The notes under the pieces are model-generated. The model had not been told where the DNA came from. It searched no databases and saw only the letters and a program-made list of their open reading frames with translations. Shown here piece by piece: positions 1 through 6,791 of a stretch of DNA of 7,927 nt. This DNA is from Candidatus Melainabacteria bacterium (GTDB lineage: Bacteria > Actinomycetota > Actinomycetes > Mycobacteriales > Pseudonocardiaceae). The stretch lies in NCBI GenBank assembly GCA_903970565.1, contig CAJCJE010000651.1:1-7927 (forward strand). Reading direction: 5' to 3'. Each line of letters opens with the position of its first letter. Within the stretch, counting starts at the first letter, position 1. Made by a program: the position numbers and the translations under genes.

Positions 1-32
1 CCGACGATCTTTACATATCCCGCCGAGCTGCG

Positions 33-76
33 CGATAGGCTGGTGCAGGGCCGCCTTCCCCCAGGGAGGGTGGGGG
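33..76 (-). repeat. 44-bp dispersed repeat, left copy
   Basis: This segment matches the reverse complement of 6236-6279 at 41 of 44 positions. The mismatches are at 44, 63 and 65, with no gaps. It contains the string GCAGGGCCGCCTTCCCCC followed by a G-rich half, so on the minus strand a CCCCC/GGGGG stem with a 9-nt loop can form. It lies in the non-coding region beyond pyrE. The likeness was aligned by eye. What the repeat does, and whether more copies exist in the genome, is unknown; a REP-like intergenic element or part of a transcript end are both possible. Confidence 0.8.
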
Positions 77-223
77 TCTGACCAGGGGATTTTTTGAAAA
101 TCTGGGGATGTTTGGCGGGCTTGGGGTGTTGGCCGGGTTGGGGCTCGGCCAGTCGGTTCGGCCGGTCGATGTTGGGCTCTGCCGATCGGTGTGGGCTTTC
201 GGGCTGGGGTTGAGGCTCAAGCG
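77..223. other. Non-coding spacer beyond pyrE
   Basis: I see no credible gene here. The only AT-rich patch is GATTTT-TTG-AAAATC at 88-102, a perfect 6-bp inverted repeat with a 3-nt loop. The rest is G-rich on the plus strand, with scattered GGCC motifs (for example at 131, 148 and 160) that resemble the edges of the neighbouring 17-bp units. Reading frames through it are low in complexity and start or stop without ribosome-binding sites. Confidence 0.5.
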
Positions 224-325
224 GCCGGGTGTTCAGGCTGGCCGGGTGTTCAGGCTGGCCAGGTGTTCAGGCTGGCCAGGTGTTCAGGCTGGCCGGGTGT
301 TCAGGCTGGCGGGGTGTTCAGGCTG
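224..325. repeat. 17-bp tandem repeat, six copies
   Basis: Six head-to-tail units of GCCGGGTGTTCAGGCTG start at 224, 241, 258, 275, 292 and 309, with no gaps. Units 3 and 4 have A in place of G at the fourth base, and unit 6 has GCGG for GCCG. A seventh, decayed unit runs from 326 to about 338, over the pyrE stop codon. At unit junctions GGCCAG and CTGGCC flank a 9-nt loop, so each unit can fold as a small hairpin sharing its GGCC edge with the next. A 17-bp period is not a multiple of three, which argues against coding. It directly follows pyrE and may lie in its 3' untranslated region. Confidence 0.95.
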
Positions 326-334
326 GCGGGCGGC

Positions 335-928
335 TCAGATGCCGAGGTCGTCGAGGTCGAGCAGGTAGCGGTACTCCAGGCCGGCGGCCTCGATGGCTTG
401 GCGGGCGTTGGTGTTGCGGTCGACGACCGTGGCGACGCCGACCACCTGGGCACCGGCCTCGCGCAGGGCTTCGACCGCGGTGAGCGGGCTCGCTCCGGTG
501 GTGGTGGTGTCCTCGACGGCGAGCACCGGCTGCCCGCTGACCTCGATGCCTTCGATACGGCGCTGCATCCCGTGCTCCTTGGCGGCCTTGCGCACCACGA
601 AAGCGTCCAACACCTCGCCGGCAGCAGCAGCCGCGTGCATCATGGCGCAGGCAACCGGATCGGCGCCGAGGGTCAGCCCGCCAGCCGCCACGTAGTGCCA
701 GTCGGCCGTCAACTGACGCAGCAGCGTGCCGATCAGTGGCGCGGCGGCATGATGGAGGGTGGCCCGGCGCAGGTCGACGTAGTAGTCGGCTTCCTTGCCG
801 GAGGACAGGGTGACCTTGCCGTGTACGACGGAGAGTTCACTGACCAGACGGGCAAGTTCGGATTTCGCGGCTTGGTCGATGCGCACGCCGCTCGGCGTAT
901 TGGTGGGCACGGGCTCATAGCCTGGCAT
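335..928 (-). CDS. pyrE: Orotate phosphoribosyltransferase
   Basis: This cytoplasmic enzyme joins orotate to PRPP to give orotidine 5'-monophosphate in pyrimidine synthesis. The 197-residue product shows the type I phosphoribosyltransferase PRPP motif VLAVEDTTTTG at 135-145. It also has SGKEADYYVDLR at 43-54, GGLTLGADP at 83-91 and the flexible-loop segment VRKAAKEHG at 112-120. The ATG at 926-928 is used here. The GTG at 884-886 (residue 15) would give 183 residues, closer to the roughly 180 I recall for actinobacterial PyrE, and the first 14 residues are not typical. The SDR stop codon is 68 bp upstream, so the two may be co-transcribed. The stop lies 9 bp from the 17-bp array, and the last repeat remnant overlaps it. 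Confidence 0.95.
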   Translation of the reverse strand: MPGYEPVPTNTPSGVRIDQAAKSELARLVSELSVVHGKVTLSSGKEADYYVDLRRATLHHAAAPLIGTLLRQLTADWHYVAAGGLTLGADPVACAMMHAAAAAGEVLDAFVVRKAAKEHGMQRRIEGIEVSGQPVLAVEDTTTTGASPLTAVEALREAGAQVVGVATVVDRNTNARQAIEAAGLEYRYLLDLDDLGI

Positions 929-996
929 GTCCTGCGCCGCTGGTCAGCCCGGCAGGCCGGAAATCACCGGAGTTCGTGGTCGAGAACACCAGCCCG

Positions 997-1958
<962 letters not shown>

Positions 1959-2639
1959 TCAGTTGCCGGTGGCTTTGCCCAGATGCGGGTGCGTGCCGGG
2001 ACCGACGTCCAGCGGGTCAACCACGTCGGCGAGTTCGCCGAGGTCACGCAGGAGCCGTTCGAGTCGGGCGGGGCTGGAATGCGCGGGGGCGGCGGCGAGC
2101 ACCCAGTCCTCTTCCAGCCACAGCACGGTGACGTCGCCACCGATCTCCTCGGCGGCATCGACCATGTCCGGGGTGATCAGGGCGCGGGCGGCGGCGAGAT
2201 CGGAGACGAAGGCGTAGCGCGGGCCGACCGGACCGAGCAGGTCGGGCATTTGCTCACGCTGGAACGGGACGCTGGGCAGCCACAGTTCGATCAGCACCCC
2301 GATCGGCCGTCGGCACTGCACGGCGACCAGTACGGAGTTGATTTTGCCGCTGGTCTCGTGGTCGGCGATGTGCACCTTGCGCCGGCCATCCGCGGTGAAC
2401 GTGGAGCCGGTCACCACGTCGCGGGCGATCCCGGTCCCGTAGTAGGCGATGGTGCCGCCATGCCAGCCGGTGGTGAGCACGTTATCGGTCTCGGCGAACT
2501 GCCAGCCGCGCAATGCGGCCCACCGGCGACGTTCGCGATTGCGCGCGGTGCGCTTGGCCCGGTCACCGGCGAGCAGCGTGACTCCTCCTGCCAGCGCGAC
2601 GGCCGCGATGGCGAAGAAGATCCACGGCGAGATGCCCAC
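1959..2639 (-). CDS. Membrane-anchored protein of unknown function
   Basis: I do not recognise the family by motif. The 226-residue product starts with a GTG (2637-2639) and no clear ribosome-binding site. A single hydrophobic segment spans about residues 5-25. It is followed at once by a strongly basic stretch (27-39, six or more Arg/Lys), which by the positive-inside rule puts the remaining 190 residues in the cytoplasm. The rest is a mixed alpha/beta domain with no recognisable enzyme motif and one cysteine (C109). High GC at third positions across the frame supports real coding. By position between pyrE and clpB it is probably the counterpart of M. tuberculosis Rv0383c, listed as a possible secreted protein; that is from memory and synteny, not from an alignment. 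It is 423 bp downstream of clpB. Confidence 0.8.
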   Translation of the reverse strand: MGISPWIFFAIAAVALAGGVTLLAGDRAKRTARNRERRRWAALRGWQFAETDNVLTTGWHGGTIAYYGTGIARDVVTGSTFTADGRRKVHIADHETSGKINSVLVAVQCRRPIGVLIELWLPSVPFQREQMPDLLGPVGPRYAFVSDLAAARALITPDMVDAAEEIGGDVTVLWLEEDWVLAAAPAHSSPARLERLLRDLGELADVVDPLDVGPGTHPHLGKATGN

Positions 2640-2779
2640 GGGTTGAGGGTAGCGGTGAATCGGTTCCGGGCGAAGATCAATCTCGGGTCAGTTCCGGACA
2701 GGAACCAACTCGTGATGTGGTACGGACCATTCGGGCGGGCTGCGACCGCTGAACGGACGTAACAGAGATCACTTCGATT

Positions 2780-2802
2780 AACACGAAAGAAGTTTGTGTT
2801 AG
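2780..2802. promoter_or_regulatory. Operator-like palindrome upstream of the membrane-protein gene
   Basis: TAACAC and GTGTTA form a perfect 6-bp inverted repeat around an 11-nt AT-rich centre. It lies about 140 bp upstream of the membrane-protein GTG, in the most AT-rich part of this spacer, where a promoter would be expected. The geometry is that of a dimeric regulator site. No specific regulator can be named. Confidence 0.4.
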
Positions 2803-2836
2803 CACTGGGTCAGATTGGGCGTAACCCTATTCGACA

Positions 2837-2893
2837 CAGCGTCACCGCGACAGGTCCGATCGGGCGACCCGTCGATCTGTCGCGGTGACGCTG
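2837..2893. terminator. Long perfect inverted repeat in the clpB downstream spacer
   Basis: CAGCGTCACCGCGACAG (2837-2853) is the exact reverse complement of 2877-2893. The 23-nt centre holds a further partial stem (GATCGGG paired with CCC and GATC across a bulge). The RNA from either strand would form a very stable hairpin. There is no U-tract after it on either side. It may be an actinobacterial-type terminator without a U-tail, between clpB and the next gene. The arms are longer than termination needs, so a protein-binding or processing role is also possible. Confidence 0.6.
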
Positions 2894-2903
2894 CGTTGAT
2901 CCA

Positions 2904-2936
2904 GCCGGTTGGGCTACTTACCCAGGCCCAACCGGC
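2904..2936. terminator. Second perfect inverted repeat downstream of clpB
   Basis: GCCGGTTGGGC (2904-2914) and GCCCAACCGGC (2926-2936) are perfect 11-bp arms around an 11-nt loop. It lies 10 bp from the larger repeat at 2837-2893 and about 126 bp after the clpB stop, so it is the first strong hairpin met by clpB transcripts. A factor-independent terminator lacking a U-tract, or an mRNA 3'-end stabiliser, is the likely role. Confidence 0.6.
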
Positions 2937-2940
2937 CCGT

Positions 2941-3062
2941 GTGTTGTATGTTGTCGCGCTTTCCGGCCTTGACCGCGTTCCGGCCCTGGGCAGTTCTCCG
3001 CCTTTGACCGTTCCCGTCTTCGGCCGTTCCCGGCCTTCGTCGGCCTCTTCAGGCCGCATCTG
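2941..3062. other. Degenerate GGCC/GGAACGG-rich stretch after clpB
   Basis: On the minus strand, directly after the clpB stop, runs a low-complexity stretch in which GGGAACGG occurs twice 16 bp apart. It also has several GGCCGG and GGTCAA variants. It looks like a decayed short-period repeat. An 86-codon minus-strand frame runs through it and both hairpins; I do not consider it a gene. Confidence 0.45.
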
Positions 3063-5654
3063 TCAGGCGGCGCGGACGAGCAGGCTGGAATTGTCGCCGA
3101 GCACGTCGACCTTGACCTGGTCGCCGTCCTGGATATCGCCGGCCAGCAGGCCCTTGGCCAGTTGGTCGCCGATCGCCGAGGACACCAGCCTGCGCAGCGG
3201 CCGCGCCCCGTAGACCGGGTCGAAGCCGTTGAGCGCCAGCCACTCCCGAGCGGCCGGGGTGACCTCAAGGGTCAGCCTGCGCTGGTTGAGGCGCTTGGCC
3301 AGCCGATCGATCTGGATGTCCACGATCGAGGTCAGCTCCTCCGTGGTCAGCGCGTGGAAGACCACGACATCGTCCAGTCGGTTGAGGAACTCCGGCTTGA
3401 ACTGCTTCTGCACCAACCCCATGACCGCGTCCTTGCGCTGCCGCTCGTCGAACGTCGGGTCGGCGATGATCTGCGAGCCGAGGTTGGAGGTCAGGATCAG
3501 GATGGTGTTGCGGAAGTCGACGGTGCGACCCTGGCCATCGGTCAGCCGGCCGTCGTCGAGTACCTGAAGCAGCACGTCGAACACATCCGGATGGGCCTTC
3601 TCCACCTCATCCAGCAACACCACCGAGTACGGCCGGCGGCGGACCGACTCGGTCAGCTGGCCGCCCTGGTCGTAACCGATGTAGCCGGGCGGGGCGCCGA
3701 CCAGTCGGGCAACCGAGTGCTTCTCGCCGTACTCGCTCATGTCGATCCGGATCATCGCCCGCTCGTCGTCGAACAAGAAGGTGGCCAGCGATTTGGCCAA
3801 CTCGGTCTTGCCGACACCGGTCGGGCCGAGGAACAGGAACGATCCGGTGGGCCGGTCCGGGTCGGCGACGCCGGCACGGGCGCGCCGGACCGCGTCGGAC
3901 ACCACACGCACCGCCTCGGACTGGCCGACCACGCGCGCGGCCAACTCGTCCTCCATCCGCAGCAGTTTGGCGGTCTCGCCCTCCAGTAGCCGGCCGGCCG
4001 GAATGCCGGTCCAGGCGGACACCACGTCCGCGACGTCGTCCGGGCCGACCTCTTCCTTGAGCATCACCTGACCGCCGTCGGAGAGGCCGGAGGACTCGGT
4101 CTTCGCGGCGAGTTCCTTCTCCAACGCGGGAATCCGGCCGTAGCGCAGCTCAGCGGTGCGACCGAGGTCGCCGTCGCGTTCGGCGCGTTCCGACTCGCCG
4201 CGCAGCGCTTCGAGCTGTTCCTTGAGTTCGCGCACGCCCTCGATCGAGGTCTTCTCGTTCTGCCAGCGCACGGTCAGCGCGGAGAGTCCCTCCCGCTTCT
4301 CGGCCAGTTCGGCTCGCAGCGCGGCCAGCCTGGCCGCCGACGCGGCGTCGGTCTCCTTGGCCAGCGCCATCTCCTCGATCTCCAGTCGACGCACCGCGCG
4401 CTCGACCTCGTCGATCTCCACCGGCCGCGAATCGATCTCCATCCGCAACCGGGACGCGGCCTCGTCGACCAGGTCGATGGCCTTGTCCGGGAGGAACCGG
4501 GCGGTGATGTAGCGGTCGGACAGGCTGGCGGCGGCGACCAGCGCGGCGTCGGTGATCCGCACCCCGTGGTGCACCTCGTAGCGTTCCTTCAGGCCACGCA
4601 GGATGCCGATGGTGTCCTCGACACTCGGCTCACCCACCATGACCTGCTGGAAACGCCGCTCCAGCGCGGCATCCTTCTCGATGTGCTGGCGGTACTCGTC
4701 CAGGGTGGTCGCGCCGACCATGCGCAGTTCGCCTCGGGCCAGCATCGGCTTGATCATGTTGCCAGCATCCATCGCGCCCTCGCCGGTCGCGCCGGCGCCG
4801 ACGATGGTGTGCAACTCGTCGATGAAGGTGATCACCTGGCCGGCCGAGGAGGTGATCTCCTTGAGCACGGCCTTCAACCGCTCCTCGAACTCACCCCGGT
4901 ACTTGGCACCGGCCACCATCGAGCCCAGGTCCAGGGAGACGACCCGCTTGCCGCGCAAGGATTCCGGCACGTCACCGGCGATGATCCGCTGGGCCAGGCC
5001 CTCCACGATGGCGGTCTTGCCGACGCCGGGCTCGCCGATGAGTACGGGGTTGTTCTTGGTCCGCCGCGACAGCACCTGCACGACGCGGCGAATTTCCGCG
5101 TCCCGGCCGATCACCGGGTCCAGTTCGCCGTTGCGGGCCCGTTCGGTGAGGTCGACGCCGTACTTCTCCAGCGCCTGGTAGGTGCTTTCCGGATCGGGGG
5201 TGGTCACCCTGGCCGAGCCGCGCACCTTGGTGAACGCCTCGCGCAGCGCGTCCTCGCTCGCACCGTGCCGGCGCAGCAGATCGGCGACCGGGCCACCCTC
5301 GGCGGCGAGGCCGGCCAGCAGGTGCTCGGTGGAGACGTACTCGTCGCCCATCTCGGTGGCCAGCCGCTGCGCGTGGGTCAACGAGCGGACGGCGGGCGGG
5401 GAGAACTGCGGTGCGGACACCGTTGCGCCGGTCGCCGAGGGCAGGGCATGGGACAGCCGCTCCAGTTCGGCACGGATCGCGGCCGGGTCGGCGCCGACAG
5501 CGGTCAACAGCGGAACGGTCAGACCGTCCGCCTGGGCCAGCAGCGCACCGAACAGGTGCACCGGCCCGACATCGGGGTTGCCGGCCACCGTCGCGGCCTG
5601 CACCGCCGACGAGATCACCTGTTGCGTTTTTGTCGTCGGATTGAAAGCGTCCAT
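3063..5654 (-). CDS. clpB: Chaperone ClpB, ATP-dependent disaggregase
   Basis: ClpB is a hexameric AAA+ machine that pulls polypeptides out of heat-induced aggregates, working with DnaK. The 863-residue product has the full layout. The N domain covers about 1-145. The first AAA+ module has Walker A GEPGVGKT 207-214, pore loop KYRGEFEER 251-259 with Y252, Walker B D279-E280 and arginine fingers R333/R334. The middle-domain coiled coil covers about 410-525. The second module has Walker A GPTGVGKT 610-617, pore loop GYIG 657-660, Walker B D682-E683, R759 and sensor-2 GAR 816-818. No ClpP-binding loop of the ClpA/ClpC kind is seen, and the middle domain is the long ClpB form. The ATG at 5652-5654 follows GAGGG with 6-nt spacing (5661-5665). 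Length and motifs are normal. Upstream signals suggest HspR and sigma-H/R control. Confidence 0.98.
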   Translation of the reverse strand: MDAFNPTTKTQQVISSAVQAATVAGNPDVGPVHLFGALLAQADGLTVPLLTAVGADPAAIRAELERLSHALPSATGATVSAPQFSPPAVRSLTHAQRLATEMGDEYVSTEHLLAGLAAEGGPVADLLRRHGASEDALREAFTKVRGSARVTTPDPESTYQALEKYGVDLTERARNGELDPVIGRDAEIRRVVQVLSRRTKNNPVLIGEPGVGKTAIVEGLAQRIIAGDVPESLRGKRVVSLDLGSMVAGAKYRGEFEERLKAVLKEITSSAGQVITFIDELHTIVGAGATGEGAMDAGNMIKPMLARGELRMVGATTLDEYRQHIEKDAALERRFQQVMVGEPSVEDTIGILRGLKERYEVHHGVRITDAALVAAASLSDRYITARFLPDKAIDLVDEAASRLRMEIDSRPVEIDEVERAVRRLEIEEMALAKETDAASAARLAALRAELAEKREGLSALTVRWQNEKTSIEGVRELKEQLEALRGESERAERDGDLGRTAELRYGRIPALEKELAAKTESSGLSDGGQVMLKEEVGPDDVADVVSAWTGIPAGRLLEGETAKLLRMEDELAARVVGQSEAVRVVSDAVRRARAGVADPDRPTGSFLFLGPTGVGKTELAKSLATFLFDDERAMIRIDMSEYGEKHSVARLVGAPPGYIGYDQGGQLTESVRRRPYSVVLLDEVEKAHPDVFDVLLQVLDDGRLTDGQGRTVDFRNTILILTSNLGSQIIADPTFDERQRKDAVMGLVQKQFKPEFLNRLDDVVVFHALTTEELTSIVDIQIDRLAKRLNQRRLTLEVTPAAREWLALNGFDPVYGARPLRRLVSSAIGDQLAKGLLAGDIQDGDQVKVDVLGDNSSLLVRAA

Positions 5655-5709
5655 CCCTCACCCTCAGTCTCGAAGCCCCACATCGCGGCGATGAGCCCCA
5701 GTCAGGGTG
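5655..5709 (-). promoter_or_regulatory. clpB leader hairpin over the ribosome-binding site
   Basis: In the clpB transcript CACCCU (5709-5704) can pair with AGGGUG (5664-5659), which takes in most of the ribosome-binding site GAGGG. Nested inside is a second perfect stem, CAUCG-CCG-CGAUG (5693-5681), flanked by direct copies of UGGGGCU. Such nesting could hide the site at low temperature and open on heating, as RNA thermometers do. The pairing is visible; the thermometer role is inference. Confidence 0.35.
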
Positions 5710-5732
5710 CCTCAACTGCCGCCTACTCGCAT

Positions 5733-5758
5733 AACGTCACGAAAGTTGAGTCTGTTCC
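5733..5758 (-). promoter_or_regulatory. Sigma-H/sigma-R-type promoter for clpB
   Basis: On the minus strand GGAAC (5758-5754) is followed after exactly 18 nt by GTT (5735-5733). This fits the GGAAT/GGAAC-N18-GTT pattern of the oxidative and heat stress sigma factors SigR (Streptomyces) and SigH (Mycobacterium); clpB is a known SigH-dependent gene in M. tuberculosis. The predicted start near 5726 gives a leader of about 70 nt. The -35 element lies inside the HAIR spacer. Confidence 0.55.
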
Positions 5759-5765
5759 GCTCAAC
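5745..5765. promoter_or_regulatory. HAIR-like HspR operator
   Basis: GTTGAGT-N7-GCTCAAC has the exact 7-7-7 geometry of the HAIR element CTTGAGT-N7-ACTCAAG bound by HspR, matching 11 of 14 arm positions. It is 90 bp upstream of the clpB start and covers the -35 element of the predicted promoter. HspR would therefore block transcription until heat shock titrates the DnaK-HspR complex. This is how clpB is controlled in other actinobacteria. Confidence 0.75.
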
Positions 5766-5773
5766 TCTATAGA
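5746..5773 (+). promoter_or_regulatory. Promoter-like pair facing right
   Basis: TTGAGT (5746-5751) and TATAGA (5768-5773) are 16 bp apart on the plus strand, a fair housekeeping -35/-10 pair, each matching the consensus at 4 of 6. The -35 box is one arm of the HAIR site, so HspR would also block it. It would drive the broken lipoprotein gene downstream. Confidence 0.35.
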
Positions 5774-5873
5774 TTTTTGAATTTTCCCTACCCAGACACA
5801 ATGAACCTGGTTTGTCCTTTGGAGGTGGGCAGGTCGGCTGGGCCACTCAGGTTGCGCAGGTTGAGCGGGCTGG

Positions 5874-5903
5874 GTCGGCTTGACGCTGGTCGGCTTGACG
5901 CTG
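5874..5903. repeat. 15-bp exact tandem duplication
   Basis: GTCGGCTTGACGCTG occurs twice in a row (5874-5888 and 5889-5903). In the signal-peptide frame the duplication repeats the residues LVGLT. Being 15 bp it keeps the frame. Confidence 0.9.
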
Positions 5904-6174
5904 GTCGGGCTGGCATTGGGCGCGTGCGGCCCGAGGGCGGCAGTTCGGGGCGCGAGCCATACGTCGTGTCGGGTTGGGGGGAAGCGGAACGCGATCCGGC
6001 CGGCCGCGCCAACGGATGGTCCGCCACCGGTGGCTGGTCGAGGGAGCCGCAGGACGCCGCGCTGGGGACGTTGGACGTGCTGCCGTTCCGCACGCTCTCC
6101 ACAACGTCGCTGCCACCGATCGAAGTTCCACCGCAGTCAACCCGGCGACAACCTCGGAACTCGTGCCCGACCAC

Positions 6175-6204
6175 CCCTACGCCTTTGACCCCTACGCCTT
6201 TGAC
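6175..6204. repeat. 15-bp exact tandem duplication
   Basis: CCCTACGCCTTTGAC occurs twice in a row (6175-6189 and 6190-6204). In the likely frame it encodes PYAFD twice. It has the same unit length as the duplication at 5874-5903, at the other end of the same gene remnant. Confidence 0.9.
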
Positions 6205-6235
6205 CTCAAAAGCTACCCCAAAGTAATAAGTGCAG

Positions 6236-6279
6236 CCCCCACCCTCTCCGGGGGAAGGCGGCCCTGCTCCAGCCTATCG
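6236..6279 (+). repeat. 44-bp dispersed repeat, right copy
   Basis: This is the inverted counterpart of 33-76 (41 of 44 identical). Here the element can fold further: GCAG-CCCCC (6232-6240) faces GGGGG (6250-6254), then after a 9-nt bulge CTGC (6263-6266). It lies between the broken lipoprotein gene and the DnaA-box cluster. No transposase or terminal duplications are visible. Confidence 0.8.
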
Positions 6280-6315
6280 AGCTTGGTGGGCGGGTTGGGG
6301 GGCGGGTTTTGGGAT

Positions 6316-6539
6316 TGTGGACAACCGGGTTGGCTGTGGATGACTGGGGCGGGGGGCTTCGGTTTGTGGTAGGGGCTGGCGTTGAGCGATGGGCGATGGC
6401 GGGGACTGGGTTGTGGACAACGGGGGTGTTGGCAATCTGAGCGCTGGGCCTCGGCGTGGCCGGCCAACGGTGCTTGTTATCCACAGGCATGACGAGTTGT
6501 ACACAAATCCCAGGATGGTTGTCCACAGGATTGCCCACA
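6316..6539. promoter_or_regulatory. Cluster of seven DnaA-box-like sites
   Basis: Three sites read on the minus strand: TTGTCCACA at 6316-6324 and 6412-6420, and TCATCCACA at 6335-6343. Four read on the plus strand: TTATCCACA at 6477-6485 (the exact E. coli consensus), TTGTACACA at 6497-6505, TTGTCCACA at 6519-6527 and TTGCCCACA at 6531-6539. TTGTCCACA is the usual form in high-GC actinobacteria. Left sites point left and right sites point right. No dnaA, dnaN or AT-rich unwinding region is near, so this is more likely a DnaA-titrating or regulatory cluster than the chromosomal origin. Confidence 0.7.
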
Positions 6540-6556
6540 GCGGTCCCGTACGAGGC

Positions 6557-6575
6557 GCACGAGGTCCTCTCGTGC
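6557..6575. other. Short perfect hairpin
   Basis: GCACGAG and CTCGTGC are perfect 7-bp arms around GTCCT. It lies 18 bp right of the last DnaA box. It has no U-tract, so terminator use is unproven. Confidence 0.4.
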
Positions 6576-6683
6576 CCGCGCCTTGCGCCGGGGCATGACC
6601 CCACGCGCCTGCTGACGAGCGGTTTCAGGTGCTCGCCCAAGCGTTCGCCCGGGCGTGTGTCTGGTCGGAAATGTCTCTGGCGG

Positions 6684-6717
6684 GACGTGCGTCTGGGCGA
6701 GACGTGCGTCCGGGCGA
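6684..6717. repeat. 17-bp tandem repeat, two good copies
   Basis: GACGTGCGTCTGGGCGA (6684-6700) is repeated at 6701-6717 with one change. Two more decayed units of 16-17 bp can be traced leftwards to about 6651. The period equals that of the array beyond pyrE, but the sequence is unrelated. Confidence 0.85.
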
Positions 6718-6720
6718 CGG

Positions 6721-6755
6721 CGGTGGTCGGTGGTCGGTGGTCGGTGGTCGGTGGT
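6721..6755. repeat. Heptamer repeat, five copies
   Basis: Five exact CGGTGGT units run head to tail, just 3 bp after the 17-bp repeat and 37 bp beyond the stop codon of the PNPOx-like gene. A 7-bp microsatellite of this kind is prone to slippage and may vary between strains. Confidence 0.95.
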
Positions 6756-6791
6756 CGCTGCGAACTATCGGGTCAACTGCGGGCGGGTCGA

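Larger units (their letters stand above)
5801..6226 (+). pseudogene. Probable frameshifted lipoprotein gene
   Basis: No single frame is convincing, but coding signal moves between plus-strand frames. An ATG at 5801 leads to a basic stretch (RLRRLSGLGR) ending near 5880. The next frame then gives the hydrophobic LVGLTLVGLALGAC with a lipobox-like LGAC, ending near 5930. The first frame resumes with natural-looking, GC3-rich codons (EPYVVSGWGEAERDPAGR onward) to about 6120, and the third frame carries on with ELVPDHPYAFDPYAFDLKSY to about 6220. Together these read as an N-terminal basic region, signal peptide, lipobox and a roughly 90-residue body. Three shifts suggest a decayed gene, or errors in the assembly. 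The right end runs into the 44-bp repeat. The body is not a family I recognise. The antisense frame shares third positions, so strand is not fully certain. Confidence 0.35.

Noticed and set aside
88..102. Intrinsic terminator for pyrE
   Set aside because: The stem is AT-only with a 3-nt loop, has no GC-rich base, and lies more than 230 bp past the stop codon.
224..325. CRISPR array
   Set aside because: Units are 17 bp, gapless and without spacers; this is a plain tandem repeat.
2691..2705. GTTCC-GGACA-GGAAC inverted repeat
   Set aside because: Only 5-bp arms in a GC-rich spacer; not enough to call an operator.
2800..2807. CIRCE (HrcA) operator half TTAGCACT
   Set aside because: The matching inverted half AGTGCTAA is absent on either side at the required 9-nt spacing.
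2799..3059. 86-codon minus-strand frame starting 3 nt after the clpB stop
   Set aside because: It runs through both perfect hairpins and the low-complexity stretch, lacks a ribosome-binding site of its own and has no protein-like composition.
4566..5780. 404-codon plus-strand frame opposite clpB
   Set aside because: Antisense shadow of clpB, whose motifs are complete; long open antisense frames are expected in high-GC genes.
6316..6539. Chromosomal origin oriC
   Set aside because: No dnaA, dnaN or rpmH nearby, only seven boxes and no AT-rich unwinding region; actinobacterial oriC lies between dnaA and dnaN and has more boxes.
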